In this document: piece by piece, positions 28,976-38,532 of the stretch
Numbering within the stretch: the stretch's first letter is position 1
Layout: every line of letters starts with the position of its first letter
NCBI RefSeq assembly: GCF_022788635.1
Contig: NZ_CP076024.1
Span: 2,976,001-3,040,000 of the forward strand
Length of the DNA: 64,000 nucleotides
Origin: Methylobacter sp. S3L5C
Lineage (GTDB): Bacteria; Pseudomonadota; Gammaproteobacteria; Methylococcales; Methylomonadaceae
Direction: 5' to 3'
Translations under genes and position numbers: made by a program
The notes under the pieces: generated by a model
Told to the model about the DNA's origin: nothing
The model's input: the letters and a program-made list of their open reading frames with translations, nothing else
Database searches by the model: none

Positions 28976-29266
28976 TTGGCTATTCTGGCTACTAATTCCG
29001 CTCGCTTTAACGGGTTTTGCAAGTTCCTCATTGGTAAAATGTTTTTGCTCTGTGACCTTAATGTTTATGTGAAAAGAGTCGCGGTAGTTATTCCTTTTGC
29101 TGCCATGCTTTTGGATATTTTGTCCTGGTTTATTACCAAATCCACGCCTGCGTTTGCCTATGTGGTTGTATATAGCGGAGCCTTAATGGGCTTGTCAATG
29201 GGCCTGCAAATCCTGCTCAGCATTTATCAGATGTGGTTTTATTCCAGGAAAATAACGGATAATTGA
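28976..29266 (+). pseudogene. C-terminal fragment of the membrane monohaem protein family
   Basis: A 96-codon frame whose residues from about 20 on (MFLLCDLNVYVKRVAVVIPF then ILSWFITKSTPAFAYVVVYS) form three hydrophobic helices and end in LLSIYQMWFYSRK. This resembles the C-terminal membrane part of the protein whose N-terminal half is at 27079-27621. It starts 19 bp after the transposon end with no ribosome-binding site, consistent with a severed gene. The two halves do not join perfectly after removing the element, so additional rearrangement is likely. Confidence 0.5.
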
Positions 29267-29936
29267 TTGTTTCAGTATGTCACGTAGTGGTTCAAGCTTG
29301 TAACTATACAAGATATAACGGGGTGAGTTTTAAGAATAGTTTTATAAGCTTTTGAGCTGCGATAAGGCCTAAATTTCTATGAATACCAGAATGTTATGCA
29401 GTAATTGGGTTTGCCACACCCAGCACCGAAGCTTTTAACAGGAATATCTTAAAAGCGAGGCGAACAGGATTAATCGGTAACCTGGCAGGTTTTAGCTCGT
29501 TCTCAAGTTTCGGTTGGGAGCGCCATTTTCTTTTGCCGGGCAAAGAAAATGTTTTTGCCTTCGGGGCGATAATCAGATCAACATCACACGTTGCAATAAT
29601 GCAACGAACGCTGGCTATATAATTATCTGCTTAACAGCAGTTAGCTTATGATAAAAATATCAAACCCCCGTTATTTTTCTCCCATTTTTACCTCGTGATG
29701 ACCTTATTTTTTGGAAAAAAAGGTGATTTGATTAGCTGACAAATGCTGGCAGCTTATTAAACTATGTTATTTAACACAACGTAGTCTGTTTATTGTGTTA
29801 AATAACATAGTTTAATAAATAACATAATTCTATTTATAGGCTGTAGTCAGTATTTTCGTGGTGTGTGCTGATTGGCATCAAACGTGCTTTATCATATGAA
29901 GATTCTTTTTTCAAATATAACCACACGACACTTGCG
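29267..29936. promoter_or_regulatory. Upstream region of cytochrome copy B with a perfect 26-bp palindrome
   Basis: About 670 bp without a gene. The notable item is a perfect inverted repeat: arms 29754-29779 and 29793-29818, 26 nt each, loop of 13 nt. The arm centre contains ATGTTATTTAACAC, and AATAACATA is repeated again just after the right arm (29820s). Smaller palindromes are CGTTGCA-ATAA-TGCAACG (29589-29606) and a bulged CATTTTCTT...AAGAAAATG near 29531-29560. The large palindrome is about 120 bp before the probable start of the next cytochrome and could be a cruciform, an operator region or a terminator for both strands. Confidence 0.5.
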
Positions 29937-31382
29937 ATGCTTAACCTTATATTTTTTAACGAGCAAAAAAAATGGTTTCTTTTATATGGCATTTTTTTGA
30001 TATTACCATTTCAAAATGTGTTGGCAACTACGTCGTTCGCAAGACAAACCGGTGAACCTTGTACGGCATGTCATGTGCAGGCTTATGGGCCTTGGTTAAC
30101 GCAATACGGCCAAAAATTCAAGCTTGATGGCTATGTTGCCGGTCATGCCAACAAGTTACCTGACGTAATCAATCCGTTAGCCGTCCAAATAATAGGCTCG
30201 GTGACTAATACGCAGCAGAACAATGATAGTGACCCGTATTACAGTAATACCGCCGGACACTCAAACTCCAACAATAATGTGCTGGCTGACTGGGCGGCGG
30301 TGTATTACACCGGCCGGATTACTGATAAAATCGGCAGTTATCTTCAGTTGAACATCAATCCGCAAGCGGGACGCTCAGTCAGTCTTGCCATGGCCGATAT
30401 ACGGGTGGCTGATCATGCAAATATCAGGGGCAACGCTATTACTTACGGACTTACCGTAAATAATGCGCCGACTATATCTGATTTTTGGATGACAACGCCA
30501 GCGTGGATGTATCCTTACACCCAATCTTCAGTGACCATAAAACCCGCTGCCCAGCCTTGGCTACAGGCTTTAATGGCGGGTGCCAATACGGCCGGTGCAA
30601 CCGCTTATACAATGATCAATAATCATCTTTATCTGGAAGCCGGTGGTTATACGTCTCAGTCGCAAAATATGGCGCAAGGCTTGGGAGTGTGGAACGCCGG
30701 CTCTCAAAGTTCAGGGCCGCAAGGTGGGCTTATTGATGGTGGTGCCCCTTATTGGCGGATGTTTCTACAACACAGTATGGGGCCACATACCATGATGATT
30801 GGCACTTACGGCTTGGCAGCCAAAGTTATTCCCTATTATACAACCGGTATTGGCAGCAATTCTTATGTGGAATACAATGCTGACGCCAATTATTCGTACA
30901 TGCTGGATGACGATAATATGCTAATGGCAATGACCAAATATACGCATGACACGATGAAGATGGACGCTTCTTATCGGGGTGGCTATGCGAGCAATACCAG
31001 TAATTATCTCGACAGCGTTATGATGATGGGAATGTGGACTTACCGGCAGACTTACAATTTGTCGGTAGGGTGGAACTATATGAAAGGCAGTTCAGATATG
31101 ACAATTTATAACGGTGCTGCAAATTATAATCCTGATAACCCGGTAAATCCTGTGTTTGGCAGTGCCAACGGCTCGCCAAACACTAATTCGTTTCTTTTTG
31201 AAGCGGACTATATACCGTTTGGTAAGGGCACCTTTGGCGCTGACCCCTATTTAAATATGCGTCTTTCGATACAATATTGGGCTTATACCCAATTTAATGG
31301 CGCATCGACAAACTATGATGGTTCAGGACGTAATGCGGCAGGAAACAACACGCTTTACTTTGTCGGCAACGTAATGTTTTGA
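29937..31382 (+). CDS. Cyc2-like outer-membrane cytochrome-porin fusion, copy B
   Basis: With the start at the ATG 29937 the product is 481 residues; an in-frame GTG at 29865 would add 24. The signal region KKWFLLYGIFLILPFQNVLA is followed by SFARQTGEPCTACHVQAYGP with the single haem motif (C42, C45, H46) and LTQYGQKFKLDGYVAGH. The rest is a long aromatic beta-strand-rich region ending in LYFVGNVMF with a terminal Phe, as in outer-membrane barrels. It shares with copy A the order haem, FKLxGY, barrel, and the strand GATAYTMINN.LYLEAG. Probably a paralogue. Proposed role: electron transfer across the outer membrane; direction of flow cannot be told. Confidence 0.75.
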   Translation: MLNLIFFNEQKKWFLLYGIFLILPFQNVLATTSFARQTGEPCTACHVQAYGPWLTQYGQKFKLDGYVAGHANKLPDVINPLAVQIIGSVTNTQQNNDSDPYYSNTAGHSNSNNNVLADWAAVYYTGRITDKIGSYLQLNINPQAGRSVSLAMADIRVADHANIRGNAITYGLTVNNAPTISDFWMTTPAWMYPYTQSSVTIKPAAQPWLQALMAGANTAGATAYTMINNHLYLEAGGYTSQSQNMAQGLGVWNAGSQSSGPQGGLIDGGAPYWRMFLQHSMGPHTMMIGTYGLAAKVIPYYTTGIGSNSYVEYNADANYSYMLDDDNMLMAMTKYTHDTMKMDASYRGGYASNTSNYLDSVMMMGMWTYRQTYNLSVGWNYMKGSSDMTIYNGAANYNPDNPVNPVFGSANGSPNTNSFLFEADYIPFGKGTFGADPYLNMRLSIQYWAYTQFNGASTNYDGSGRNAAGNNTLYFVGNVMF

Positions 31383-31393
31383 GGTAAATCGCT

Positions 31394-31801
31394 ATGAAAT
31401 ATAATTCAAAAACGAAGACTGTTGTAATGACTTCCATCCTGTTATGCCTGTTGGGTTTTTTCATCCAGTCTCATGCCGTGCGTCTATCCGGTTCATGCCC
31501 TACAAGCCACACTATGGATATGAGCGGGATGGCTACGAATAATAATGCAATTAAATCCGTTGGCAAGCTTGCAGAAGCGCAATGTAGTAATTGCCACGGG
31601 ATAGACGGTAATGGCGTCAATGCCTCTGATGATGTACCTAATTTAGCGGGGCAAGAATTTATGTATTTGTGTGCCTGGCTAAGTGAATGTCGTAAACGAG
31701 GCAATAAATGTGAAGGTCATGAAGATATTGCTGCTCATCTTAGCGATCATGACATTGTTGGTTTAGCCATGTTTTATACCCACTCCCCCTCTAAATGGTA
31801 G
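31394..31801 (+). CDS. Exported c-type cytochrome (class I-like)
   Basis: A 135-residue protein with a signal peptide (TSILLCLLGFFIQSHA), one haem motif AQCSNCHG (C64, C67, H68), a PNLAGQ segment and a C-terminal helix GLAMFYTH whose Met could be the axial ligand. It has extra cysteines (LCAWLSECRKRGNKCEGHED) that may form a disulphide and are unusual for small class I cytochromes. It starts 11 bp after copy B, so it is probably co-transcribed; likely a periplasmic partner of the outer-membrane cytochrome. Confidence 0.75.
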   Translation: MKYNSKTKTVVMTSILLCLLGFFIQSHAVRLSGSCPTSHTMDMSGMATNNNAIKSVGKLAEAQCSNCHGIDGNGVNASDDVPNLAGQEFMYLCAWLSECRKRGNKCEGHEDIAAHLSDHDIVGLAMFYTHSPSKW

Positions 31802-31809
31802 CCTGAGTT

Positions 31810-32160
31810 ATGGAAACTATTAAAATATTGCGGCTATTGATGGCCTGTGGCCTTATAGCGTTCACTTTCTATCTGTCTGGATGCTCAATCTTTGAAAAAG
31901 AAAATGCCGCCGATACCATGGCTGCGACAGAACAAACGGCTTACTATACTTGCGATGGATGCCATGGACCCAATAATATCCGTGTTGAGTCTATGTCACC
32001 AAAAATTATAGGACAGAAGAAAGTTTATCTTGCTGCCAAATTACGTGATTTCCGGGATATGAAACGGATTAATCCCTATATGAATGGTGTTGTGGCAAAA
32101 CTTACCGATCAGGATATCGATAATTTGGCCGCTTATTATTCAAATTATGGGCGCAATTGA
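31810..32160 (+). CDS. Lipoprotein c-type cytochrome
   Basis: A 116-residue protein whose leader ends in the lipobox LSGC (Cys25), followed by one haem site YYTCDGCHGPNN (C48, C51, H52). Downstream, ESMSPKIIGQKK and a C-terminal LTDQDIDNLAAYYSNYG follow the class I cytochrome c pattern; a Met in YMNGVVAKL may be the sixth ligand. It should be a membrane-tethered periplasmic cytochrome. It is encoded 8 bp downstream of the previous cytochrome, so the pair is translationally linked and may act in sequence with it. Confidence 0.75.
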   Translation: METIKILRLLMACGLIAFTFYLSGCSIFEKENAADTMAATEQTAYYTCDGCHGPNNIRVESMSPKIIGQKKVYLAAKLRDFRDMKRINPYMNGVVAKLTDQDIDNLAAYYSNYGRN

Positions 32161-32311
32161 TATGACTGTGCTTCGTCAATTGGGTTACCTTTATTCTCAT
32201 GTTTGAGAGTGTATCCAAGGTGATTTTATAACCAGAAGCCAAGATAATTAGTCTTTCTAATAGAGGCATTAAGTCTTTAGAGCCCAAGCTGTTAACTTAC
32301 AAAAGATCATC

Positions 32312-32719
32312 ATGAAATATATAGGCATCGCTCTCCTGGCCAGTTTGGTCATTACTTTTTCTGCCAGGGCAGAGCAACCGCAGGATTTTCTCAGTATCTT
32401 TGCTGCACAGGCAAAGCTGGATAAGGCTGGTTTTGCCGGCTTTGATGTCAGTCGTGGTCAGCAATTCTTTAAGTCACAACACGGTGCTGACTGGAGTTGT
32501 TCTAGTTGCCACACCGATAATCCCACTTCGATGGGTCAACATATTGTGACTAAAAAAGACATAAAGCCAATGGCGCCATTAGTTAATTCTGAACGCTTTA
32601 CCAATCCCGAAAAAGTTGAAAAATGGTTTAAACGCAATTGCAAGGATGTGCTGAAGCGTGAATGCACCGCTCAAGAGAAAGGTGATGTATTAGTCTACTT
32701 ACTGTCATTGGGTCGCTAA
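32312..32719 (+). CDS. DUF1924 / sphaeroides-heme-protein-like cytochrome
   Basis: A 135-residue exported protein: signal ITFSARA, then RGQQFFKSQHGADWSCSSCH (haem C63, C66, H67), HIVTKKDIKPMAPLVNSERF and the C-terminal KVEKWFKRNC with REC (a Cys pair that forms a disulphide in SHP). This is the SHP/DUF1924 family, high-spin cytochromes c that bind oxygen or related ligands and usually occur with a cytochrome b561 and a dihaem cytochrome. The cytochrome b561 follows 18 bp downstream, matching that arrangement; a typical dihaem partner is not seen, although the small cytochromes just upstream could substitute. Confidence 0.85.
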   Translation: MKYIGIALLASLVITFSARAEQPQDFLSIFAAQAKLDKAGFAGFDVSRGQQFFKSQHGADWSCSSCHTDNPTSMGQHIVTKKDIKPMAPLVNSERFTNPEKVEKWFKRNCKDVLKRECTAQEKGDVLVYLLSLGR

Positions 32720-32737
32720 AAAGATGAGAGAAATTTC

Positions 32738-33358
32738 GTGAGTCAACGCATACTCGTATGGGATCTGCCGACCCGTATTTTTCACTGGATGCTGGTGCTG
32801 AGCTTTACCGGGGCCTTTTTAACTGGTGAAAGCGAGCGTTGGCGTGACTTCCATGTGCTGTTTGGCTATACCGTGCTGGGTCTGGTCACGTTTCGTCTGA
32901 TCTGGGGCGTTATTGGTTCGCGCTATTCACGTTTCTCGGAATTTGTGCGCAATCCGGTTTATGTCATTCGTTATCTTGTCCAATTAGTTAGAAGGCATGA
33001 ACGGCATTCTGTCGGTCATAATCCACTGGGCGCATTTGCCATTCTGTTACTATTGCTGCTTGGCATTGCCAGTGGCATATCCGGTTGGGCAGTTTACGAA
33101 GAAATTGATAGTGATTGGTTGGAAGCGTTTCACAACTTAACATCTACTGCAATGTTGGTAGTGGTCTTTATACATATTACCGGTGTATTGTTTAGCAGTT
33201 ACTTTCATGGTGAAAATCTTATCATTGCGATGATTACAGGTAAAAAGCGAGGAAGAACCGATCAGGGTATCTCTACTAGTCACCCTCTGATAACCATGCT
33301 CTTGTTAACAGCACTTATCGGCTTTTGGATTTTTGCCTGGCCCGGAGTCAAGAGATGA
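32738..33358 (+). CDS. Cytochrome b561 / b-type transmembrane cytochrome
   Basis: A 206-residue protein with four to five membrane helices. The haem-ligand histidines are in FHWMLVLSF (TM1), FHVLFGYTVL (TM2), FHNLTSTAML and FIHITGVLF (TM4), as in the b561/Ni-hydrogenase cytochrome b family. It starts with GTG at 32738 after a GAGAGA site. It follows the SHP-like gene closely and should move electrons between the quinone pool and the periplasmic cytochromes. It ends the cytochrome operon. Confidence 0.85.
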   Translation: MSQRILVWDLPTRIFHWMLVLSFTGAFLTGESERWRDFHVLFGYTVLGLVTFRLIWGVIGSRYSRFSEFVRNPVYVIRYLVQLVRRHERHSVGHNPLGAFAILLLLLLGIASGISGWAVYEEIDSDWLEAFHNLTSTAMLVVVFIHITGVLFSSYFHGENLIIAMITGKKRGRTDQGISTSHPLITMLLLTALIGFWIFAWPGVKR

Positions 33359-33859
33359 ACAATGGTTTCGTAAAGTCTTACAGGGAGTTATGATAATCTT
33401 CTACGAACCATCTTTATTGGTACTGATGAGGTAGCATGGAATGTTATCGTTCAGCAGATTATGCTGCTTTATCAGAACGATTTAAGTCAATTTTTGGTAT
33501 TTTATGCTTTAACTTGATGTTTAAGTTTTTAATTCTTGATTTTAAAGAATGCTGTTAAATAAGGCATTACAATCAATCATCTATGATGCTACACCTGAAC
33601 TCATTGACGAAAATTCCTTGATTTATCTATCCTGGATAATTATAAGCGATAGTCTGACTTATAAAAGTATTAACACCGTTTCAATATAATGCCGTTAGCC
33701 ACTGATATGGAACCGTCCTGATGGATTATCATAACCGCTAACGAACTGCGTCCCCGAAGTTTGGGAGGTTCTAGTTGCTTGCCGCTTTGGTTATCGGGCA
33801 ACCATTTCGTAACGACTACCCGCACACGGTTTTAGCATTTTTTATAAGGCACAGAAACA
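33359..33859. other. Intergenic region, convergent transcripts
   Basis: About 500 bp between the cytochrome operon and the mgtA-like gene, which converge here. No gene is visible. The sequence near 33514-33540 (TTGATGTTTAAGTTTTTAAT) resembles the left end of the IS4-type element at 41776 and may be a solo inverted-repeat relic. No convincing terminator stem with a T-run was found. Confidence 0.4.
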
Positions 33860-36433
33860 TTACATTTTTACCAACCGGTAAAAGATATATTTGGCTATTT
33901 CAGCCGTTGCAAGGTAAAGCACCACAATCACAGTCAGCATAACGATTAAAGACAACGGTAGCGGCACAAAGCCGACTAAATGTGCGATCGGTGTATAGGG
34001 CAAGATCAGCGTGATGATGACAACGGTTAAGGTTGCCGCTACCAGATATTTACCGGGTCGGGTTTTAAAAAAAGGGCTGCTGCTACGTACTACAAACACA
34101 ATCATCGCCGCCGAAACCACCGATTCCAAAAACCAGGCCGTACGAAATTGTTCAGCCGAGACGTCTAGCGTTAGCAATAATCCAAAAGTCATAAAATCGA
34201 ATAAGGAACTGACGATGCCAAAAGTGATCATGAATTTACGAATAAATTTAATATCCCAGCGTCGGGGCTGCGCGACCATTTGTGCATCAACATTATCAGA
34301 GGCTATGGTCATTTCCGGAAAATCAGTCAGCAAATTGGTCAACAGTATTTGCTTGGGTAACAACGGTAAAAAGGGCAGAAACAACGAGGCACCTGCCATA
34401 CTGAACATATTACCAAAATTTGAACTGGTGGCCATAAAGACATACTTTAAGGTATTGGCAAAAGTCATCCGCCCCTCTTTTACACCTTGTACCAGTACCC
34501 CCAGATCTTTTTCAAGCAGGACAATTTGCGCCGTTTCCTTGGCGACATCCGCCGCGCTATCGACAGATATGCCAACATCGGCGGCGTGTAAGGCAGAGAC
34601 ATCATTAATACCATCACCCATATAACCCACGACAAAACCGGCTTTTTTCAACGCGAGGATAATACGTTCTTTTTGGTTCGGTTCGATTTCGGCAAATAAA
34701 TTGACTCCCGCCACCTGATTAATTAGCGCCAGATCACTCATTTCGCGAATTTCGGAACCGGTAAGAATTTCGTGCTCGGCAACTCCCAGTTGCTTGGCGA
34801 CTGTCGCTGCCACCAGTCGATTATCGCCGGTAATAATCTTGAGCGTTAACCCCAGTTCTCGTAATTGCTTGATCGTTTCAGTGCAGTCTGCTTTGGGTGG
34901 ATCGAAAAATACCAGAAAACCCAAAAAACACATATCGCTTTCATCGGTTTTATCCAGATCGTTTTGGTTTGCCAATGTCTTACAGGCCAGTCCCAATGTA
35001 CGAAACCCCTGCCTGCTAAAGGCATCATAACGCTGTTCAATTTGAGCACGCGCTTGGTCAATAGCAACCGAAGAGCCATCACTCATTTCTGCCTCAGAGC
35101 AAATGGCAAGAACATTAGTCAATGCACCTTTAGTCACCAGAATAGTGTTACCTTGATCTTTCAACAACAGGCTCAAGCGTTTACGATAAAAATCATAAGG
35201 AATTTTCGCGAGCTTCTCACAACCTTTTAAATCAAATTGCCGATACTGTCTGATCGCTTCATCAATGGGATTGCAAAAGCCGGTTTCGTAAACCGCATTG
35301 AGATAGGCATATCGCGCTATTTTATCGCTGGTGTTACCTGATAAATCCACGGCACTTTGCAGGTTAACAACGCCTTCGGTTAGTGTGCCGGTTTTATCTG
35401 AACAAAGTACGTTCATGCTACCAAAGTTTTCAATGGCGGCCAGTTGTTTGACGATAACTTTCTGTTCTGCCATGCGTCTGGCACCGTGAGCCAGATTGAC
35501 ACTGATTATTGCCGGCAATAATTGCGGTGTTAAACCAACGGCCAGTGCCAAGGCAAACAAGAACGAATCAATAACCGGTTTGGCAAGATAAACATTCACG
35601 GCAAAAATGAGTATGACCAAAATTAAAGTGATTTCCATCAGTAGATAGCCGAAACGTCTGACACCACGTTCAAATTCTGTTTCAGGCGCTTTGAGTTTGA
35701 TACGGAGTGACAGTTTGCCGAATTCTGTCGCTTGACCTGTGGTAATCACCACGGCGGTAGCTTTGCCGCTTTGTACGTGTGTCCCCATCCATAAGGCGTT
35801 AGTACGCTGACTTAATGGTGTCTCTGCAGGCAATACTCCCGGCAGTTTTTCTGCCGGATAACTTTCTCCGGTTAAAATGGCTTCATCGATAAAAAGATTG
35901 TCGGACTCCAGAATTAAACAATCTCCCGGAATAACGTCCCCGGCTTTGAGCAAGATGATATCGCCAGGAATCAGGTTTTCGCTGGGAATCTCCGTTGCAA
36001 TGCCATCGCGCAGCACGCTAACGGTAATTTGCACCATGGCGAGTAAGTTCTTTACGGCATTGGCTGCGCCTTTTTCTTGCCAGAAACCCAAACAACCGCT
36101 GATTAAAACAATGGTTAAAATTATGCATGCGTCCAGCCGGTCATTTAAAAAGAATGATAAGCCGGTAGCAAAGAGCAGAATGAGGATAATGGAGTTTTTA
36201 AACTGGGCAAAAAACAGCCGTATATTGCCATTTTGGTTGTTGTTATTTAATCGATTGGCACCATAGCGTTTTATTCGTCGCCCGGCTTCTTCATTGCTGA
36301 GTCCTTCAGGTGTTGTCGTTAACCGATTGAGTTGCTGCTGTGCGGAACAATTCCAGAAAGTGCTACCATTATCTGGAGTATTCGATTTTTCTGTGTTGTT
36401 CATTGCTGCATTCCATTGAGATTTAATTTTCAC
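33860..36433 (-). CDS. mgtA: MgtA-type Mg2+-translocating P-type ATPase
   Basis: An 857-residue P3B-type ATPase (start GTG 36433; an ATG at 36403 giving 847 residues is equally possible since neither has a good ribosome site). Order of elements: actuator with ILTGES near residue 189; TM4 with AVGLTPQLLPAII; phosphorylation site CSDKTGTLTEG (Asp346); nucleotide-binding FYRKRLS and KGALTNVL; hinge MGDGINDVSALHAADVGIS; then several C-terminal helices. The GLTPQLLP signature is that of MgtA/MgtB rather than Ca2+ or heavy-metal pumps. It would import Mg2+ under limitation. It is divergently placed next to a CNNM/CorC-like gene; no MgtL-type leader was recognised in the 180 bp between them. Confidence 0.9.
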   Translation of the reverse strand: MKIKSQWNAAMNNTEKSNTPDNGSTFWNCSAQQQLNRLTTTPEGLSNEEAGRRIKRYGANRLNNNNQNGNIRLFFAQFKNSIILILLFATGLSFFLNDRLDACIILTIVLISGCLGFWQEKGAANAVKNLLAMVQITVSVLRDGIATEIPSENLIPGDIILLKAGDVIPGDCLILESDNLFIDEAILTGESYPAEKLPGVLPAETPLSQRTNALWMGTHVQSGKATAVVITTGQATEFGKLSLRIKLKAPETEFERGVRRFGYLLMEITLILVILIFAVNVYLAKPVIDSFLFALALAVGLTPQLLPAIISVNLAHGARRMAEQKVIVKQLAAIENFGSMNVLCSDKTGTLTEGVVNLQSAVDLSGNTSDKIARYAYLNAVYETGFCNPIDEAIRQYRQFDLKGCEKLAKIPYDFYRKRLSLLLKDQGNTILVTKGALTNVLAICSEAEMSDGSSVAIDQARAQIEQRYDAFSRQGFRTLGLACKTLANQNDLDKTDESDMCFLGFLVFFDPPKADCTETIKQLRELGLTLKIITGDNRLVAATVAKQLGVAEHEILTGSEIREMSDLALINQVAGVNLFAEIEPNQKERIILALKKAGFVVGYMGDGINDVSALHAADVGISVDSAADVAKETAQIVLLEKDLGVLVQGVKEGRMTFANTLKYVFMATSSNFGNMFSMAGASLFLPFLPLLPKQILLTNLLTDFPEMTIASDNVDAQMVAQPRRWDIKFIRKFMITFGIVSSLFDFMTFGLLLTLDVSAEQFRTAWFLESVVSAAMIVFVVRSSSPFFKTRPGKYLVAATLTVVIITLILPYTPIAHLVGFVPLPLSLIVMLTVIVVLYLATAEIAKYIFYRLVKM

Positions 36434-36616
36434 TTTTACCCGTTCAAAAGGGACAATGGTATATTGGCACCGATGTAGTTAACTCACCAAAATGCAATTC
36501 AAGGAGAAATAACTAATTTAGGGAAGTCCAAAACGCGATTTGACTTGTCCTGTATTACTCTGCGCCTTTTATGTAGTATTATCAGCTTATGATATATCGC
36601 ATAGTAAAATGACTGT

Positions 36617-37957
36617 ATGACTATTATTGTTCTTGTCTTTCTGATCGTTCTCAGCGGTGTCTTCGTTATGTCGGAAATGGCGATTGTGTCGGCACGCAAG
36701 GCGCGCTTGCAACAGTGGCGCGAAGACGGCCGAACCGGTGCCGGTTGTGCGCTCGCACTCGCCAATAAGCCCGCGAATTTTCTTTCGACAGTACAGTTTG
36801 TTATCACGGTTATCTCGATTCTTAGTGGTGCAATAGGCGAACACACCTTGTCCGAACAAGTTGCCGGAAGTCTCGCTCAGATCGCATGGCTAGAGCCTTA
36901 TGCCGACCGACTGGCATTCTGGATCCCGGTGACAGGAATAGCGGTTTTCTCGCTAATTATTGGCGAACTCGTCCCCAAGCGCTTGGCCCTTTTAAATCCG
37001 GAAGGCATCGCCAGCACCATGGCTCAGCCGATGGAGCTTATCTCAGTAATCGCATTTCCTCTGGTGCGGTTAATGAACTTCGCTACTAATCTGGTGCTTT
37101 GGATGCTCAGGGTAAGGACACCGGGATATCCTCCCATCACCAAAGAAGAAATCAACGTGCTCATGGAGCAGGGCGCGGAAGCGGGGGTGTTCGAAAAGCA
37201 CGAGCAGGCACTGGTGTCGCGTATTTTTCGGCTGGACGATCAAGCGATCAGGAGCGTGATGACACCTCGGGGCGATATCGTGTATGTTGATCTGAATGAC
37301 TCCTTTGAGACCAACCGTAAAAAGTTGTTGCGCAGTGGTCACTCGCGGCTTCTCATCTGCTACGGTGGGCTCGGTAATGTGGCCGGTATACTTCGGGCCA
37401 AATCCGTGCTGGATGCTTTCCTTGAAAGCAAGCCATTTGATTTTGCAAGCGATGCTATTAAGCCGCTTTATGTGCCGGAAACCTTGACGATGATCGAATT
37501 GCTCGAAGCCTTCTAAAAGCACCGCCAGCATCTCGCCTTGGTAATTGATGAATATGGCGAGCATCAGGGACTGGTGACGCTGAATAACGTGATGGAGATA
37601 TTGGTCGGAGATGTCGCGATCGTCGAAGACGAAGCGCAACCCGAAATTGTGCAAAGAGAAGATGGATCATGGCTAGTTAGCGGCAATATTTCAATCGAAC
37701 GTTTTAAGGTGGCTTTGAAACTCGATTACCACCTACCGGGTGAGGATATTCAGGCCTACCGGACGTTGGGTGGCTTTGCCATGATCTGCCTCGGACGCGT
37801 GCCACATGTCGAAGATCAATTCGTCAGTACCGGCCTTCGGTTCGAGGTCGTCGACATGGATCAGAATCGTGTGGACAAACTCATCGTCTCTAGGATCAGC
37901 GTGGAACCGATCCCTCTGGATGAAGTAAAGCTCGGTAAGCAAGACGAAGATAAGTAA
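36617..37957 (+). pseudogene. CNNM/CorC-family membrane protein split by one in-frame TAA
   Basis: A continuous frame encodes an N-terminal CNNM/DUF21 membrane domain (about residues 1-180, with SGVFVMSEMAIVSARKARLQ and IIGELVPKRLAL), a CBS pair region (VMTPRGDIVYVDL) and a C-terminal CorC/HlyC domain (WLVSGNISIERFKVAL). A single TAA at 37514-37516, within the family motif EAFxxHRQHLALVIDEYGEH, stops translation after 299 residues; reading through it continues the family sequence to residue 446. One base change (for example AAA to TAA) explains it. These proteins act in Mg2+/Co2+ transport or its control, fitting the divergent mgtA neighbour. Confidence 0.75.
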
Positions 37958-38532
37958 GAGCCGCTGTTATTCGAAACCGAACGTGAGTCAAGGCGAAAAT
38001 CTGCAAATGACTTCGTTTAATTTTGTCCTAAATAAAGGCTGCTTAAGGAGCTGCGATAGAACTATCAAAGTAACCATTGAAAATCAATAAATTTGCAGTT
38101 AGCTGGTCGGCATTAGTACTCCGGACTTATGAGGATTGCGATGCCCGACATATTCTTCAAGTGCTGCACGGAATTACCAGCGATTTACTCTGTGTACCAG
38201 TTTAACTATATGAAGATAGCTCTCGTTATGTTTGCCTTGTGTGAAACTGATTGAAGAACTCATTACAAAATGAAGCCATCTAACCAACCTTACTGTTGAA
38301 AAATTGATTTCTTTAATGACTCTAATTTGAAAGAAGAATCTATGCAAAAAAAATGAACTCCTGTCTTAAGTTAAACACTTAGAAGCGTAAATCACCTCTA
38401 TTGACGTGTTAGACTTTGGGCGTCCAAATCGATCCAGTATGTATATTCAAATTAACCGAAATATACAAAAAACACTGCCTCGAAATTTATTAACGCTGAG
38501 CTAATATAAAAAGACAATGAATCTATCAAAAA
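37958..38532. other. Intergenic region without recognised features
   Basis: About 575 AT-rich bases between the CNNM-like pseudogene and the transglycosylase pseudogene. No gene, RNA or repeat is recognised. Confidence 0.35.

Noticed and set aside
29531-29560. Bulged CATTTTCTT/AAGAAAATG hairpin as a terminator
   Set aside because: No T-run and it does not follow a gene end closely; it may be a general repeat.
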